Shown here: one piece after another, positions 12,048 to 20,438 of the stretch
How positions within the stretch are numbered: the stretch's first letter is position 1
Layout of the letters: each line of letters begins with the position of its first letter
From: Paraburkholderia rhizosphaerae
GTDB lineage: Bacteria; Pseudomonadota; Gammaproteobacteria; Burkholderiales; Burkholderiaceae
DNA: 64,000 nt
NCBI RefSeq assembly: GCF_004366595.1
Contig: NZ_SORE01000002.1
Span: 1 to 64,000, forward strand
Direction: 5' to 3'
The notes under the pieces: model-generated
Databases searched by the model: none
What the model was told of the DNA's origin: nothing
The model's input: only the letters and a program-made list of their open reading frames with translations
Translations under genes and position numbers: made by a program

Positions 12048-13358
12048 ATGACCTCATTCCCCACCCTCGACGCCTGGCTCACGCATCTCGAAACCGCGCA
12101 TCCTGTCGGCATCGATATGGGCCTCGCACGAATCAGCCGGGTCCGCGATGCGTTGCAGTTGTCGTTTGCGTGCCCGGTGATCACCGTAGGCGGCACCAAC
12201 GGCAAAGGCTCGACCTGCGCAATTCTCGAATCGATTTTGCTGCGCGCCGGCTACACGGTCGGCTGCCACACGTCGCCGCATCTGCTGTCGTTCAATGAGC
12301 GCGCGCGCGTCAACGGCGAAAACGCGAGCGATGCCGATCTTCTGCCGCATTTCGAAGCGGTCGAAAAAGCCCGTTCGAGCTTGGCCGAACCGCCGTCGCT
12401 GACCTATTTCGAGTTCACGACGCTCGCGATCATGCATCTGTTCGCGTCGCGCGGGCTCGACGCGGTGATCATGGAAGTCGGTCTCGGCGGCCGCCTCGAT
12501 GCAGTGAATATTCTCGATGCCGATTGCGCGATTATCACCAGCATCGACATCGATCACACCGAGTACCTCGGCGATACGCGCGACAAAATCGCATTCGAAA
12601 AGGCCGGCATATTCCGCGCGGGCAAGCCGGCCATTTGCGCCGACCCGCTGGCGCCGCAGACGCTGATCGACCATGCGAACGCTATTGGTGCCGATCTCTG
12701 GCTGGCCGGCCGCGATTTCCGCTACGAAGGACAAGCAGGCAGCGAACGCCAGCAGTGGAACTACATCGGCCGCACGATGCGGCGCTCGGCGCTCGCCTAT
12801 CCGGCGTTGCGCGGCGCGAATCAGCTGCTGAATACGTCGGCGGCGCTGGCCGGCCTCGAAGCGCTGCGCGACCGGCTGCCGGTGTCCGCGCAGGACATTC
12901 GCCTCGGTCTCGCGAATGTCGAGTTGCCAGGGCGCTTTCAGGTGCTGCCCGGCAAACCGTCTATCGTCCTCGATGTCGGCCATAACCCACATGCAGCCGC
13001 GGTGCTCGCGCAAAATCTCGGCAATATGGGCTATTTTCCGTACACTTACGCGGTGTTCGGCTCGATGCGCGACAAGAACATCGCGGGCGTGCTGACTCAT
13101 CTGAAGGGCGAAGTCGATCACTGGTGCGTGACCGACCTGCCGACGCCGCGTGCGGCATCCGCGGCGGAACTGGAGGCTGTGTTGCGTGATGCGGACGTTG
13201 TCGACGGGCCGGCTAGCAGCGTCACCCGCTTCGCGTCGCCGTCAGAAGCATTTCAGGACGCGCTAAAACGGGCCTCCGACAATGATAGAATTGTTGTTTT
13301 CGGTAGCTTCTTTACTGTTGCGGGTGTGATGGCCTATCGGAAATCGCAGCAACACTGA
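12048..13358 (+). CDS. folC: Bifunctional folylpolyglutamate synthase / dihydrofolate synthase
   Basis: A 436-residue Mur-ligase-fold enzyme that adds glutamate to dihydropteroate and to folates. The P-loop is VGGTNGKGSTCAI (about residues 44-56), followed by CHTSPHLLSFNERARVNG, MEVGLGGRLDAVNI and SIDIDHTEYLG. The central-to-C-terminal boundary carries ELPGRFQVLPG and LDVGHNPHAA. The ATG at 12048 is the best start; an upstream TTG in frame is less likely. It is followed by the SPOR protein gene in the usual order accD-folC-SPOR-cvpA-purF. Confidence 0.96.
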   Translation: MTSFPTLDAWLTHLETAHPVGIDMGLARISRVRDALQLSFACPVITVGGTNGKGSTCAILESILLRAGYTVGCHTSPHLLSFNERARVNGENASDADLLPHFEAVEKARSSLAEPPSLTYFEFTTLAIMHLFASRGLDAVIMEVGLGGRLDAVNILDADCAIITSIDIDHTEYLGDTRDKIAFEKAGIFRAGKPAICADPLAPQTLIDHANAIGADLWLAGRDFRYEGQAGSERQQWNYIGRTMRRSALAYPALRGANQLLNTSAALAGLEALRDRLPVSAQDIRLGLANVELPGRFQVLPGKPSIVLDVGHNPHAAAVLAQNLGNMGYFPYTYAVFGSMRDKNIAGVLTHLKGEVDHWCVTDLPTPRAASAAELEAVLRDADVVDGPASSVTRFASPSEAFQDALKRASDNDRIVVFGSFFTVAGVMAYRKSQQH

Positions 13359-13386
13359 ACGCGGGCAGCCTCGAACCAAGGCATCC

Positions 13387-14397
13387 ATGGGAATCTTCTC
13401 GTTCGGCAAAAAAGACGACGTGTCCAATCGGCGCGGCGCAAATTCCAGTTCTAAACGGGGCTCAAACGGTAGCGATCGTAGCGAACGCGTCGAACGGCCC
13501 AGCCGGCGGGCCGAACGGGCCGGCGACGCGGACGCGATGCTGCTTGATCCAACGCTCCCGGAGAAGCAGCGGGCGAGGCGGCGCCTCGTCGGTGCGATCG
13601 CGTTGGTGGTGGCGGCCGTCGTGATTCTTCCGATGGTTCTCGATTCGCACCCGAAACCCGTCACCGACGACATTTCAATCGATATTCCGAGCCGCCCGGT
13701 ATCGCGTGCGCGCGTTCAGGACCCGCAGGACACCCAGGCAGGCGTAGCCCCTGACAATCCAGCTGTGCCGGATGCGGCGCCCGGCGCAGCCGAGGGCACG
13801 CAAAGCGCGTCGGGTTCGTCGTCCGCACCAGCGGCAACCGCTGCGACAGGTACGCCGAGCCCGGGTCGCGACGCGGCCGCGCCGAAGGGCGCAGCGCCTG
13901 CGCAGCAAGCGCAATCAGCGGGGAAATCGCAGCAAGGGGCGGTAACAGCCACGAATCCGGCGCTTTCCGAGGCCAAATCGGAAGCCAAACCGGCCACGAA
14001 ACCGCTGGCAAAACAGCCGCAAACGGCTATCGCGACCACTTCAGCACCCGCGAAGTCATCCACTGCACCTGCACAATCGACCGAAACCGCAGCGAACACC
14101 GCACAAAGCGCGACGCCGCCCCAAGCCGAATCCGGCACGCCGGCGGCGCCGCCGGGCAGCCGCTTCGCGGTGCAACTCGGTTCATTTTCCGATGATGCGA
14201 GCGCACGTAACTGGGTCAGCAAGTTGAAAGCGGCTGGTGTGCCCGCATATCTCGAAAAGCGGAAGCAGGCCGACGGTTCAGTGCGAACGTTATTGCGCGC
14301 GGGGCCATTCGCGGATCGCGCGGCGGCTTCAGCGGCCATCTCGAAGGTTCGCGAAGCCGGCTTGACGTCGGGCGCGAACAACGGCTCAGCTCAATAA
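13387..14397 (+). CDS. SPOR-domain membrane protein (DedD-like)
   Basis: A 336-residue single-span protein. A basic cytoplasmic N-terminus (MGIFSFGKKDDVSNRRG) leads to one membrane segment (RLVGAIALVVAAVVILPMVL, about residues 60-79), then a long Ala/Pro/Ser/Thr-rich periplasmic linker, and a C-terminal SPOR domain (RFAVQLGSFSDDASARNWVS ... RTLLRAGPFADRAAASAAI). SPOR domains bind denuded septal peptidoglycan, so it probably acts at the division site like DedD. It ends 7 nt before cvpA. Confidence 0.88.
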   Translation: MGIFSFGKKDDVSNRRGANSSSKRGSNGSDRSERVERPSRRAERAGDADAMLLDPTLPEKQRARRRLVGAIALVVAAVVILPMVLDSHPKPVTDDISIDIPSRPVSRARVQDPQDTQAGVAPDNPAVPDAAPGAAEGTQSASGSSSAPAATAATGTPSPGRDAAAPKGAAPAQQAQSAGKSQQGAVTATNPALSEAKSEAKPATKPLAKQPQTAIATTSAPAKSSTAPAQSTETAANTAQSATPPQAESGTPAAPPGSRFAVQLGSFSDDASARNWVSKLKAAGVPAYLEKRKQADGSVRTLLRAGPFADRAAASAAISKVREAGLTSGANNGSAQ

Positions 14398-14404
14398 GCC
14401 GGCG

Positions 14405-14899
14405 ATGTTCACTGCGTTCGACTACGCTGTTATGGCGGTGATCGTCTTGTCAGCGCTGCGCGGCACGTGGCGCGGCTTTCTGTCCGAGATATTCGGGCTG
14501 ATCGGCTGGATCGCGGCGTTTCTGATCGCCTGCCGGTTTGTTGGGCATGTGGTGCCGTATATGCCGGAGCACTGGCCGGGCGGCGAGTTGACCCAGTGGC
14601 TGCTCGCCTTTGCAGTCATCGTGATTGGCGTGGTGCTGGTCGCGGGCGTGGCAAACGCGTTGCTGGGGCGGCTGGTGCAGGTATCGGGGCTTAGCGGTAT
14701 CGACCGCTCGCTCGGATTGATGTTCGGCCTCGTGCGCGGGGTCATTCTGGTGCTGATTCTGGTCGCCTTCGCGGGCTTGACCGAACTGCCCCAGCACGAA
14801 TTCTGGCGCAATGCGCTGTTTCGGCCATACGCGGAGCAGGGCGTGCGAGAGTTGAAGCCGTTGCTGCCCGACGCGATCGCTGCATACGTTCACGTATAG
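14405..14899 (+). CDS. cvpA: CvpA family inner-membrane protein
   Basis: A 164-residue integral membrane protein with about four hydrophobic spans. It begins MFTAFDYAVMAVIVLSALRG and contains the CvpA hallmark WRGFLSEIFGLIGWIAAF and a GLSGIDRSLGLMFGLVRG block. CvpA is named for colicin V production in E. coli and is regularly next to purF, as here. Its exact function is unclear; recent work on the family points to envelope stress resistance. Position just after the SPOR gene suggests a shared transcript. Confidence 0.92.
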   Translation: MFTAFDYAVMAVIVLSALRGTWRGFLSEIFGLIGWIAAFLIACRFVGHVVPYMPEHWPGGELTQWLLAFAVIVIGVVLVAGVANALLGRLVQVSGLSGIDRSLGLMFGLVRGVILVLILVAFAGLTELPQHEFWRNALFRPYAEQGVRELKPLLPDAIAAYVHV

Positions 14900-14983
14900 C
14901 GTGCGAGCCGGGTCGATACGACGGCGGCGCCGGTAAGCGCGGCGGTGGCGAGCAAGGCGCCAACGTACGCGACGCGCGGCAAA

Positions 14984-15001
14984 GGCCGGCACATGCCGGC
15001 C
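14984..15001 (+). other. Perfect hairpin in the cvpA-purF interval
   Basis: GGCCGGCA and TGCCGGCC form an 8-bp perfect inverted repeat around 2 nt, 35 nt before the purF start and 84 nt after cvpA. No T run follows. It could affect purF mRNA or mark a PurR-like site, but the sequence does not match the PUR box I know from E. coli. The function is not evident. Confidence 0.35.
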
Positions 15002-15036
15002 GCCGAAACGAATTTCGTACCTTTGAAGGACATGCC

Positions 15037-16587
15037 ATGTGCGGCATCGTAGGCGTAGTTTCCCAATCCCCGGTCAACCAGCTGATCTATGACAGCCTGC
15101 TGCTGCTGCAGCACCGCGGTCAGGATGCCGCCGGCATCGCGACGGCGAACGGCAGCAACTTCCACATGCACAAGGCGAATGGCATGGTGCGCGACGTGTT
15201 CCGCACGCGCAACATGCGCAGTCTGCCCGGCACGGTCGGCATCGGCCAGGTGCGTTACCCGACTGCCGGGTCCGCGTCGAGCGAGGAAGAAGCGCAGCCG
15301 TTCTACGTGAACGCGCCGTTCGGCATCATCCTCGCGCATAACGGCAACCTGACCAACTGGCCGCAGCTGAAAGACGAGATGTTCCGCGTCGATCGCCGCC
15401 ACATCAATACGAACTCCGATACCGAAGTGCTGCTCAACGTGTTCGCGCACGAATTGCAGCTCGCGAGCTCGGGGCTGCAGGTCGATCCATCGGCGCTGTT
15501 CAAGGCGGTGTCGGGCGTGCATCGGCGCGTGCGCGGTTCGTACGCGATCGTGTCGCTGATCGCGGGCTACGGCCTCGTCGGCTTCCGTGACCCGTTCGGT
15601 ATTCGTCCGCTGTGCATCGGCAAGCTTGAAACCGCGCACGGCACCGAGTGGATGCTCGCATCGGAATCGGTTGCGCTGGAAGGGATCGGCTTCGAATTCG
15701 TGCGCGACGTGCAGCCGGGCGAGGCGATCTTTATCGACCTCGAAGGCAATTTCTACGCACAGCAGTGCGCGACGAACGCGAGCCTGAACCCGTGCATCTT
15801 CGAACTCGTGTATCTCGCGCGTCCGGACTCGGTGCTCGATGGCGTGCCGGTCTACAACGCGCGTCTGCGCATGGGCGACTATCTGGCCGAAAAAATCAAG
15901 CGCGTGTTGCCGGCTGATCTGAAGATCGACGTCGTGATGCCGATTCCCGATTCATCGCGTCCGGCTGCGATGCAGGTCGCCGCGAAGCTGGGTGTCGAGT
16001 ATCGCGAAGGCTTCTTCAAGAACCGCTACGTGGGCCGCACGTTTATCATGCCGGGCCAGGCGGTGCGCAAGAAGTCAGTGCGCCAGAAGCTGAACGCGAT
16101 GGGCATCGAGTTCAAGGGCAAGAATGTGCTGATCGTCGACGATTCGATCGTGCGCGGCACCACGTCGCACGAAATCGTGCAGATGGCGCGCGATGCCGGC
16201 GCGAACAAGGTGATCTTCGCGTCGGCTGCGCCGCCGGTGAAATTCCCGAACGTGTACGGCATCGATATGCCGACGCGCGGCGAACTGGTCGCACATGGCC
16301 GCTCGGACGACGAAGTCGCGCGAATGATCGGCGCGGACTATCTGGTGTATCAGGACGTCGAGGCGCTCGAGCAAGCGGTGCGCGACATCAACCCGGCGCT
16401 GAAGGGTTTCGAGGCATCGTGCTTCGACGGCAACTACATCACCGGCGATGTGACGAACGAATATCTCGACGGCATCGAACTCGCGCGCCTCGCGCCCGCG
16501 GCGCAGTCCGACCGCGATGCAGCGAGCGAAGCGCTCGACGGCGGCACTGCGCGCTCGCAGTTGCACTTGCAGCTATCGGTCGAATGA
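15037..16587 (+). CDS. purF: Amidophosphoribosyltransferase
   Basis: A 516-residue enzyme that makes 5-phosphoribosylamine from PRPP and glutamine, the first step of purine synthesis. Cys2 of MCGIVGVV becomes the N-terminal glutaminase nucleophile after Met removal; there is no propeptide, as in E. coli. The glutaminase domain fills the N-terminal half. The PRPP-binding site LIVDDSIVRGTT is near residue 365. The start has a fair ribosome site (GAAGGACATGCC). The last residues (ARSQLHLQLSVE) are unremarkable. Confidence 0.98.
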   Translation: MCGIVGVVSQSPVNQLIYDSLLLLQHRGQDAAGIATANGSNFHMHKANGMVRDVFRTRNMRSLPGTVGIGQVRYPTAGSASSEEEAQPFYVNAPFGIILAHNGNLTNWPQLKDEMFRVDRRHINTNSDTEVLLNVFAHELQLASSGLQVDPSALFKAVSGVHRRVRGSYAIVSLIAGYGLVGFRDPFGIRPLCIGKLETAHGTEWMLASESVALEGIGFEFVRDVQPGEAIFIDLEGNFYAQQCATNASLNPCIFELVYLARPDSVLDGVPVYNARLRMGDYLAEKIKRVLPADLKIDVVMPIPDSSRPAAMQVAAKLGVEYREGFFKNRYVGRTFIMPGQAVRKKSVRQKLNAMGIEFKGKNVLIVDDSIVRGTTSHEIVQMARDAGANKVIFASAAPPVKFPNVYGIDMPTRGELVAHGRSDDEVARMIGADYLVYQDVEALEQAVRDINPALKGFEASCFDGNYITGDVTNEYLDGIELARLAPAAQSDRDAASEALDGGTARSQLHLQLSVE

Positions 16588-16615
16588 CCGGGTGGCCCGG
16601 TGTTAGAATTAAAGC

Positions 16616-16686
16616 TTGCGTCGATTTGAGTTCAGCTTGCGGACGCGGGGTAGCTCTGAAAAGGGCGGCCCGAAACAGCTAAAGTG
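16616..16686 (+). promoter_or_regulatory. Candidate SAM-II (SAM-alpha) riboswitch in the metZ leader
   Basis: The leader carries the conserved pieces of SAM-II in the right order. Stem strand GCGTC (16618-16622) is followed at once by GATTTGA, a loop ending in CTTGC (16636-16640), the partner strand GACGC (16642-16646), and further on GCTAAA (16678-16683). AGCT in the loop (16634-16637) can pair with AGCT at 16677-16680 as a pseudoknot. The segment between stem and GCTAAA is longer than in the classic Agrobacterium form and can fold on itself (CGGG/CCCG). Context supports it: SAM-II controls methionine genes and the next gene is metZ. A hairpin (16690-16712) and an intrinsic terminator (16735-16770) follow, suggesting transcription control. 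The call is by eye, without a covariance search. Confidence 0.6.
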
Positions 16687-16689
16687 AAC

Positions 16690-16770
16690 GGCGGCAGCGA
16701 ACGCGTGCCGCCTACGCTCGAAGCTTCCGCACAGAAAGCCCGCTTATGCCGACGCAAAGCGGGCTTTTTT
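16690..16770 (+). terminator. Leader hairpin and intrinsic terminator before metZ
   Basis: Two structures follow the riboswitch candidate. GGCGGCA (16690-16696) pairs perfectly with TGCCGCC (16706-16712). Then AAAGCCCGCTT (16735-16745) and AAGCGGGCTTTTTT (16757-16770) form a strong stem and T-run terminator 37 nt before the metZ start. It could end the purF transcript, attenuate metZ under riboswitch control, or both. Confidence 0.8.
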
Positions 16771-16807
16771 ATTGTCATCTGGCAACAACATCGGAAATAG
16801 AACGAAC

Positions 16808-17995
16808 ATGGACAACACCTTCAACTTCGACACGCTCGCGGTCCGTTCGGGCACGCAGCGCAGTGAATTCGGCGAGCATTCGGAAGCGATTTTTCTGACC
16901 TCGAGCTTCGTATTCGCGAATGCGGCCGAAGCGGCCGAGCGCTTTAAAAAGTCGGAAGACTATTACACGTACTCGCGCTTCACGAACCCGACCGTCACGA
17001 TGTTCCAGGACCGGCTCGCGGCGCTCGAAGGCGGCGAAGCGTGCATGGCGACCGCGTCGGGGATGAGCGCGATCCTGTCGGTGGTGATGTCCGCGATGCA
17101 GGCGGGCGACCACCTGGTCAGCTCGCAAAGCCTGTTCGGTTCGACGCTCGGCATGTTCTCGCAGATCTTCAGCAAGTTCGGCATTGCGACGACGTTCGTC
17201 GATCCGACCGATCTCGACGCATGGAAAAATGCGGTGCGTCCGGAGACGAAGATGTTCTTCCTCGAAACGCCGTCGAACCCGCTGACTGAAGTCGCGGATA
17301 TCGAAGCGATCGGCAAGATTGCGAAGGCGGCGAATGCGCTGTTCGTCGTCGACAACTGTTTTTGCAGTCCCGCGCTGCAGCAACCGCTGAAGCTGGGCGC
17401 GGACGTCGTGATGCATTCGGCGACGAAATTTCTCGACGGCCAGGGTCGCGTGCTCGGCGGCGCGCTGGTCGGCTCGAAACAGTTCATCATGGAAAAGGTG
17501 TTTCCGTTTGTGCGCAGCGCGGGCCCGACGCTATCCGCGTTCAACGCGTGGGTGCTGCTGAAGGGGATGGAAACGCTGTCGCTGCGCGTTGATCGTCAGT
17601 CGGCGAATGCACTCGAGATTGCGCGCTGGCTCGAAACGCATCCGGCGGTGAACCGCGTGTTCTACCCCGGCCTCGAATCGCATCCGCAATACGCAATTGC
17701 GAAGCGTCAGCAGAAGTCGGGTGGCGCGATCCTGTCGTTCGAGCTGAAAGGCGATACGCCCGAAGCGCAGCGCGAAAACGCATGGCGCGTGATCGACAGC
17801 ACGAAGATCTGTTCGATCACCGGCAATCTCGGCGATACGCGCACGACAATCACGCATCCGGCCACGACGACGCACGCGCGCATCACGCCCGAAGCGCGCG
17901 CGGCGGCGGGCATCACTGAAGGGCTGATTCGTGTGGCGGTGGGTCTGGAAAACGCATCCGATATCCGCGCGGATCTGGCGCGCGGGTTGAACTGA
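16808..17995 (+). CDS. metZ: O-succinylhomoserine sulfhydrylase
   Basis: A 395-residue Cys/Met-metabolism PLP enzyme that makes homocysteine from O-succinylhomoserine and sulfide. The PLP lysine is Lys207 in MHSATKFLDGQGRVLGG. Other family blocks are YTYSRFTNPTVTMFQDRLAALE, TASGMSAILSV, FFLETPSNPLTEV, and a C-terminal SLGDTRT-like stretch here reading NLGDTRTTITHPATTTH. The ATG at 16808 is preferred over an in-frame GTG upstream. It is placed after purF as in many beta- and gammaproteobacteria. The leader suggests control by SAM. It could act on O-acetylhomoserine instead; sequence alone does not settle this. Confidence 0.93.
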   Translation: MDNTFNFDTLAVRSGTQRSEFGEHSEAIFLTSSFVFANAAEAAERFKKSEDYYTYSRFTNPTVTMFQDRLAALEGGEACMATASGMSAILSVVMSAMQAGDHLVSSQSLFGSTLGMFSQIFSKFGIATTFVDPTDLDAWKNAVRPETKMFFLETPSNPLTEVADIEAIGKIAKAANALFVVDNCFCSPALQQPLKLGADVVMHSATKFLDGQGRVLGGALVGSKQFIMEKVFPFVRSAGPTLSAFNAWVLLKGMETLSLRVDRQSANALEIARWLETHPAVNRVFYPGLESHPQYAIAKRQQKSGGAILSFELKGDTPEAQRENAWRVIDSTKICSITGNLGDTRTTITHPATTTHARITPEARAAAGITEGLIRVAVGLENASDIRADLARGLN

Positions 17996-18109
17996 ACGAC
18001 GCTTGAGCGCAGCGAAGGGAACGAAGAGCCGGATGCCGCGCAACGCGATGTAAAACCACGGTGAAAAGTAAACGACGGAAAATCGCGAGGAAACCGCGTC
18101 GCGCTGCGC

Positions 18110-18916
18110 CTAGTGCCGCAGCGCGCGCCACTGTCCCGGCGCAATGCCGAAACGGCGCGTGAACGCATGCGTATACGCGCTCTGATCGCCAAACCCGACG
18201 TCGAGCGCGACGTCGGTGAGCGATCGGCGCGGATCGGCGAGCAAAGTAATCGACGTATCGAGCCGCAGCCGCTGCAGATAGCGATGCGGCGTCTCGCCGA
18301 ACGCTTCAATGAAAAGCTGGTGAAAGCGCCGCAATCCAAAGCCGCAATGCGCGGCGAGATCGACCATACGCAGCGGTTGGGCCAGATGCGCGCGCAACCA
18401 GCGGTCGATGCGCGCGAAGTCGAGGCCCGCGGCCGCCTGCACATGCGCGGCGCTTGCTGACGCGTGACCCGCGTCCTGCACGAGTGCCGCGCACAGTTGC
18501 GCGGCCGCGCCCCAGTTGAAGCGGCGCAGTGCAGCCGCATTCTGCTCCACGTGACCATGACCGCCCGCCACGGTCGATACAGCAATCTCACCGACCAGTT
18601 GTATCAAGGCGGCATCGATATCGATGGTCCGCGCACGCTCGAAGAGCCGCTCAGGCACGGCAAGCGACGCCGCCGGCAAATCGAGCACAAGGTGCCGGTT
18701 TTCCCCGATGCCCGCGTAGTCATGGCGCGATCCGGCGGGAACGAGCCACGCGGAGCGGCGATCGATCTGCCGTTCGATACCGTCGACCGCCATCACCATC
18801 GACCCATCGACGCCGAGCACGATCTGATGAAACTCGTGCACGTCCGACGCTTCGATTTCGCTGAAGCGTCGCAACGCGACGCTCGGCGACGCGGCGGTGA
18901 CAAAACTGCCGGCCAT
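18110..18916 (-). CDS. AraC family transcriptional regulator
   Basis: A 268-residue regulator. The N-terminal half is a cupin-like sensor domain (HEFHQIVLGVDGSMVMAVDG ... WLVPAGSRHDYAG). The C-terminal 100 residues hold two helix-turn-helix units (MVDLAAHCGFGLRRFHQLFI and LTDVALDVGFGDQSAYTHAF, then RRFGIAPGQWR). It is transcribed towards metZ, convergent with it, and away from the FKBP gene. The effector and targets cannot be told from the sequence. A drug- or metabolite-exporter regulator is possible, but no transporter is adjacent. Confidence 0.9.
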   Translation of the reverse strand: MAGSFVTAASPSVALRRFSEIEASDVHEFHQIVLGVDGSMVMAVDGIERQIDRRSAWLVPAGSRHDYAGIGENRHLVLDLPAASLAVPERLFERARTIDIDAALIQLVGEIAVSTVAGGHGHVEQNAAALRRFNWGAAAQLCAALVQDAGHASASAAHVQAAAGLDFARIDRWLRAHLAQPLRMVDLAAHCGFGLRRFHQLFIEAFGETPHRYLQRLRLDTSITLLADPRRSLTDVALDVGFGDQSAYTHAFTRRFGIAPGQWRALRH

Positions 18917-18949
18917 GGACTGTGCGCCTTTTCCGCTCAGACTTCGCGC

Positions 18950-19291
18950 TCAGACTTCGAGCAGTTCGACTTCGAACACGAGCGTCGCATTCGGCGGAAT
19001 CACGCCGCCCGCGCCACGCACGCCATAACCGAGTTGCGGCGGAATCGTCAGGCGCCGCACGCCGCCGACCTTCATGCCTTGCACACCTTCATCCCAGCCC
19101 TTGATGACCATCCCGCCGCCCAGCACGAACGCGAACGGATCGTTACGGTCCTTGCTCGAGTCGAACTTCTGGCCGTCGGTCAGCCAGCCCGTGTAATGAA
19201 CGCTGACGGTTTGCCCGGCGCGTGCTTCGGCGCCGGAGCCTTCGGTCAGATCTTCGTATTTCAGGCCGGATTCGGTCGTGACGGTCGGCAT
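18950..19291 (-). CDS. FKBP-type peptidyl-prolyl cis-trans isomerase
   Basis: A 113-residue single-domain FKBP that catalyses proline isomerisation in protein folding. Typical pieces are [50 protein letters not shown] and [16 protein letters not shown]. There is no signal peptide, so it is cytoplasmic. I chose the ATG at 19291 (MPTVTTESG): a GGAG lies 6 nt upstream and overlaps an earlier in-frame ATG at 19303. It shares a 160-nt divergent promoter region with the next gene. Confidence 0.94.
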   Translation of the reverse strand: MPTVTTESGLKYEDLTEGSGAEARAGQTVSVHYTGWLTDGQKFDSSKDRNDPFAFVLGGGMVIKGWDEGVQGMKVGGVRRLTIPPQLGYGVRGAGGVIPPNATLVFEVELLEV

Positions 19292-19367
19292 AAGTTGCTC
19301 CATTTGAAAGCGTTTGAAACCGCTATTGTAGGCGCGTTGCGCGAGCGCCGCGAAAGGGCTGTTCTCA

Positions 19368-19408
19368 TGGCGTTTCGTGGCGTTTCATGTAAGGGCCTTG
19401 CCTATAAT
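19368..19408 (+). promoter_or_regulatory. Promoter with 10-bp direct repeat for the kinase-like gene
   Basis: A consensus -10 TATAAT sits at 19403-19408, 46 nt before the chosen start codon. The expected -35 position holds no good hexamer. Instead it is covered by a direct repeat, TGGCGTTTC twice at a 10-bp period (19368-19386), one helical turn apart, as for an activator or repressor site. Confidence 0.45.
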
Positions 19409-19453
19409 GTTGGCTGACCATTCGAATCACGAACTGTTTAGAGGATGTCGATT

Positions 19454-20251
19454 GTGACCACGCCTTCCCCAGCGAGCAGCAGCCATGAACCGGGATTGCC
19501 CGGCACTGCTGCGTCGGAACGCGCTGCCCGCCTGTGCGCGCAGACCGCGCTTTTTATGCGCGATCATGTGCTGTCGCTTGTTTCTCATGATCTGCGCAGC
19601 CCGCTGAACGCAATCCATAGCTGGGCCTACGTGCTCGAACGCAAGGTCGACGGCGCGGACACGACCGCGCAGCGCGCGCTCGCGGGCATCCGCAGCGGCG
19701 TCGAGCAACAGGTGCAATTGCTCGAGACGATTGTCGACACAACCCGCGCGGAAACCAAAACACTCGCGCTAAAGCGTGAATGTTTCGAGTTGCGGCCGTT
19801 TGTCGATGCGACCGTGATCGATGTTCGCGACATGCTCGCGCAACCGCGCGGCGTGCGACTCGTGCTCGATACTCCGCTGGCCGCCGAGCAACTCGATGGC
19901 GATCGCGAGCGTCTTGCCGCCGCGCTGTGGCTGATGCTGACATTCGCGACCGAGGCGAGCGCGCCGGACTCGACAGTCACGCTCGTCACGCACGCGGACG
20001 CATCGATGTGGCATGCGGCTGCGACGTTCACCGCAGTGCCCGACGCGCTCGATGACGCGGAATTACCGCACCTGCTCGAAGCATTCGCGCGCAGACAGGC
20101 GGGCGAGCCGCGCGAAGCGGGGCGCATTGCATGGGTGCTTGCGCTGTGCAAACGGGTTGCTGAAGCGCATGAAGGCGCATTCGAACAACGCGAGTTTGCG
20201 CAAGGGGAGCCTGCGACACTGTCGTTGCGCATCCCGCTGAAGCGGGGATAA
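19454..20251 (+). CDS. Histidine-kinase-like protein with intact H-box and degenerate ATPase domain
   Basis: About 265 residues, soluble, with no sensor or membrane span. A HisKA dimerisation helix pair carries a good H-box (FMRDHVLSLVSHDLRSPLNA; His about residue 45). The HATPase-like half is decayed: the N-box position reads RLAAALWLMLTFATEA without the usual asparagines, no DxGxG loop is present, and the G2 region reads AGRIAWVLALCKRVAEAHEG where active kinases have a glycine-rich GLGL-type loop. It can probably be phosphorylated or serve as a dimer scaffold but is unlikely to bind ATP. A GTG at 19454 is favoured because AGAGGA lies 8-9 nt upstream; an ATG at 19445 overlaps that site. No response regulator is adjacent. 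Confidence 0.75.
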   Translation: MTTPSPASSSHEPGLPGTAASERAARLCAQTALFMRDHVLSLVSHDLRSPLNAIHSWAYVLERKVDGADTTAQRALAGIRSGVEQQVQLLETIVDTTRAETKTLALKRECFELRPFVDATVIDVRDMLAQPRGVRLVLDTPLAAEQLDGDRERLAAALWLMLTFATEASAPDSTVTLVTHADASMWHAAATFTAVPDALDDAELPHLLEAFARRQAGEPREAGRIAWVLALCKRVAEAHEGAFEQREFAQGEPATLSLRIPLKRG

Positions 20252-20438
20252 GTGACATAGGCTCTGCATACGCCGTCAGGCGCGGCGCGGTCTCCGCATT
20301 CCAAGTGGTCGTTATGCGCGGCCTACCTCGCAAAGCGGGCGTACAGGCACACCCTGCGACCCGCGCTCATCGCACACACTACTTTCGCTGTGCTGTCACC
20401 CTCTATACTGACGACTTTTGTCGCCGGAGCCCGTCGCT

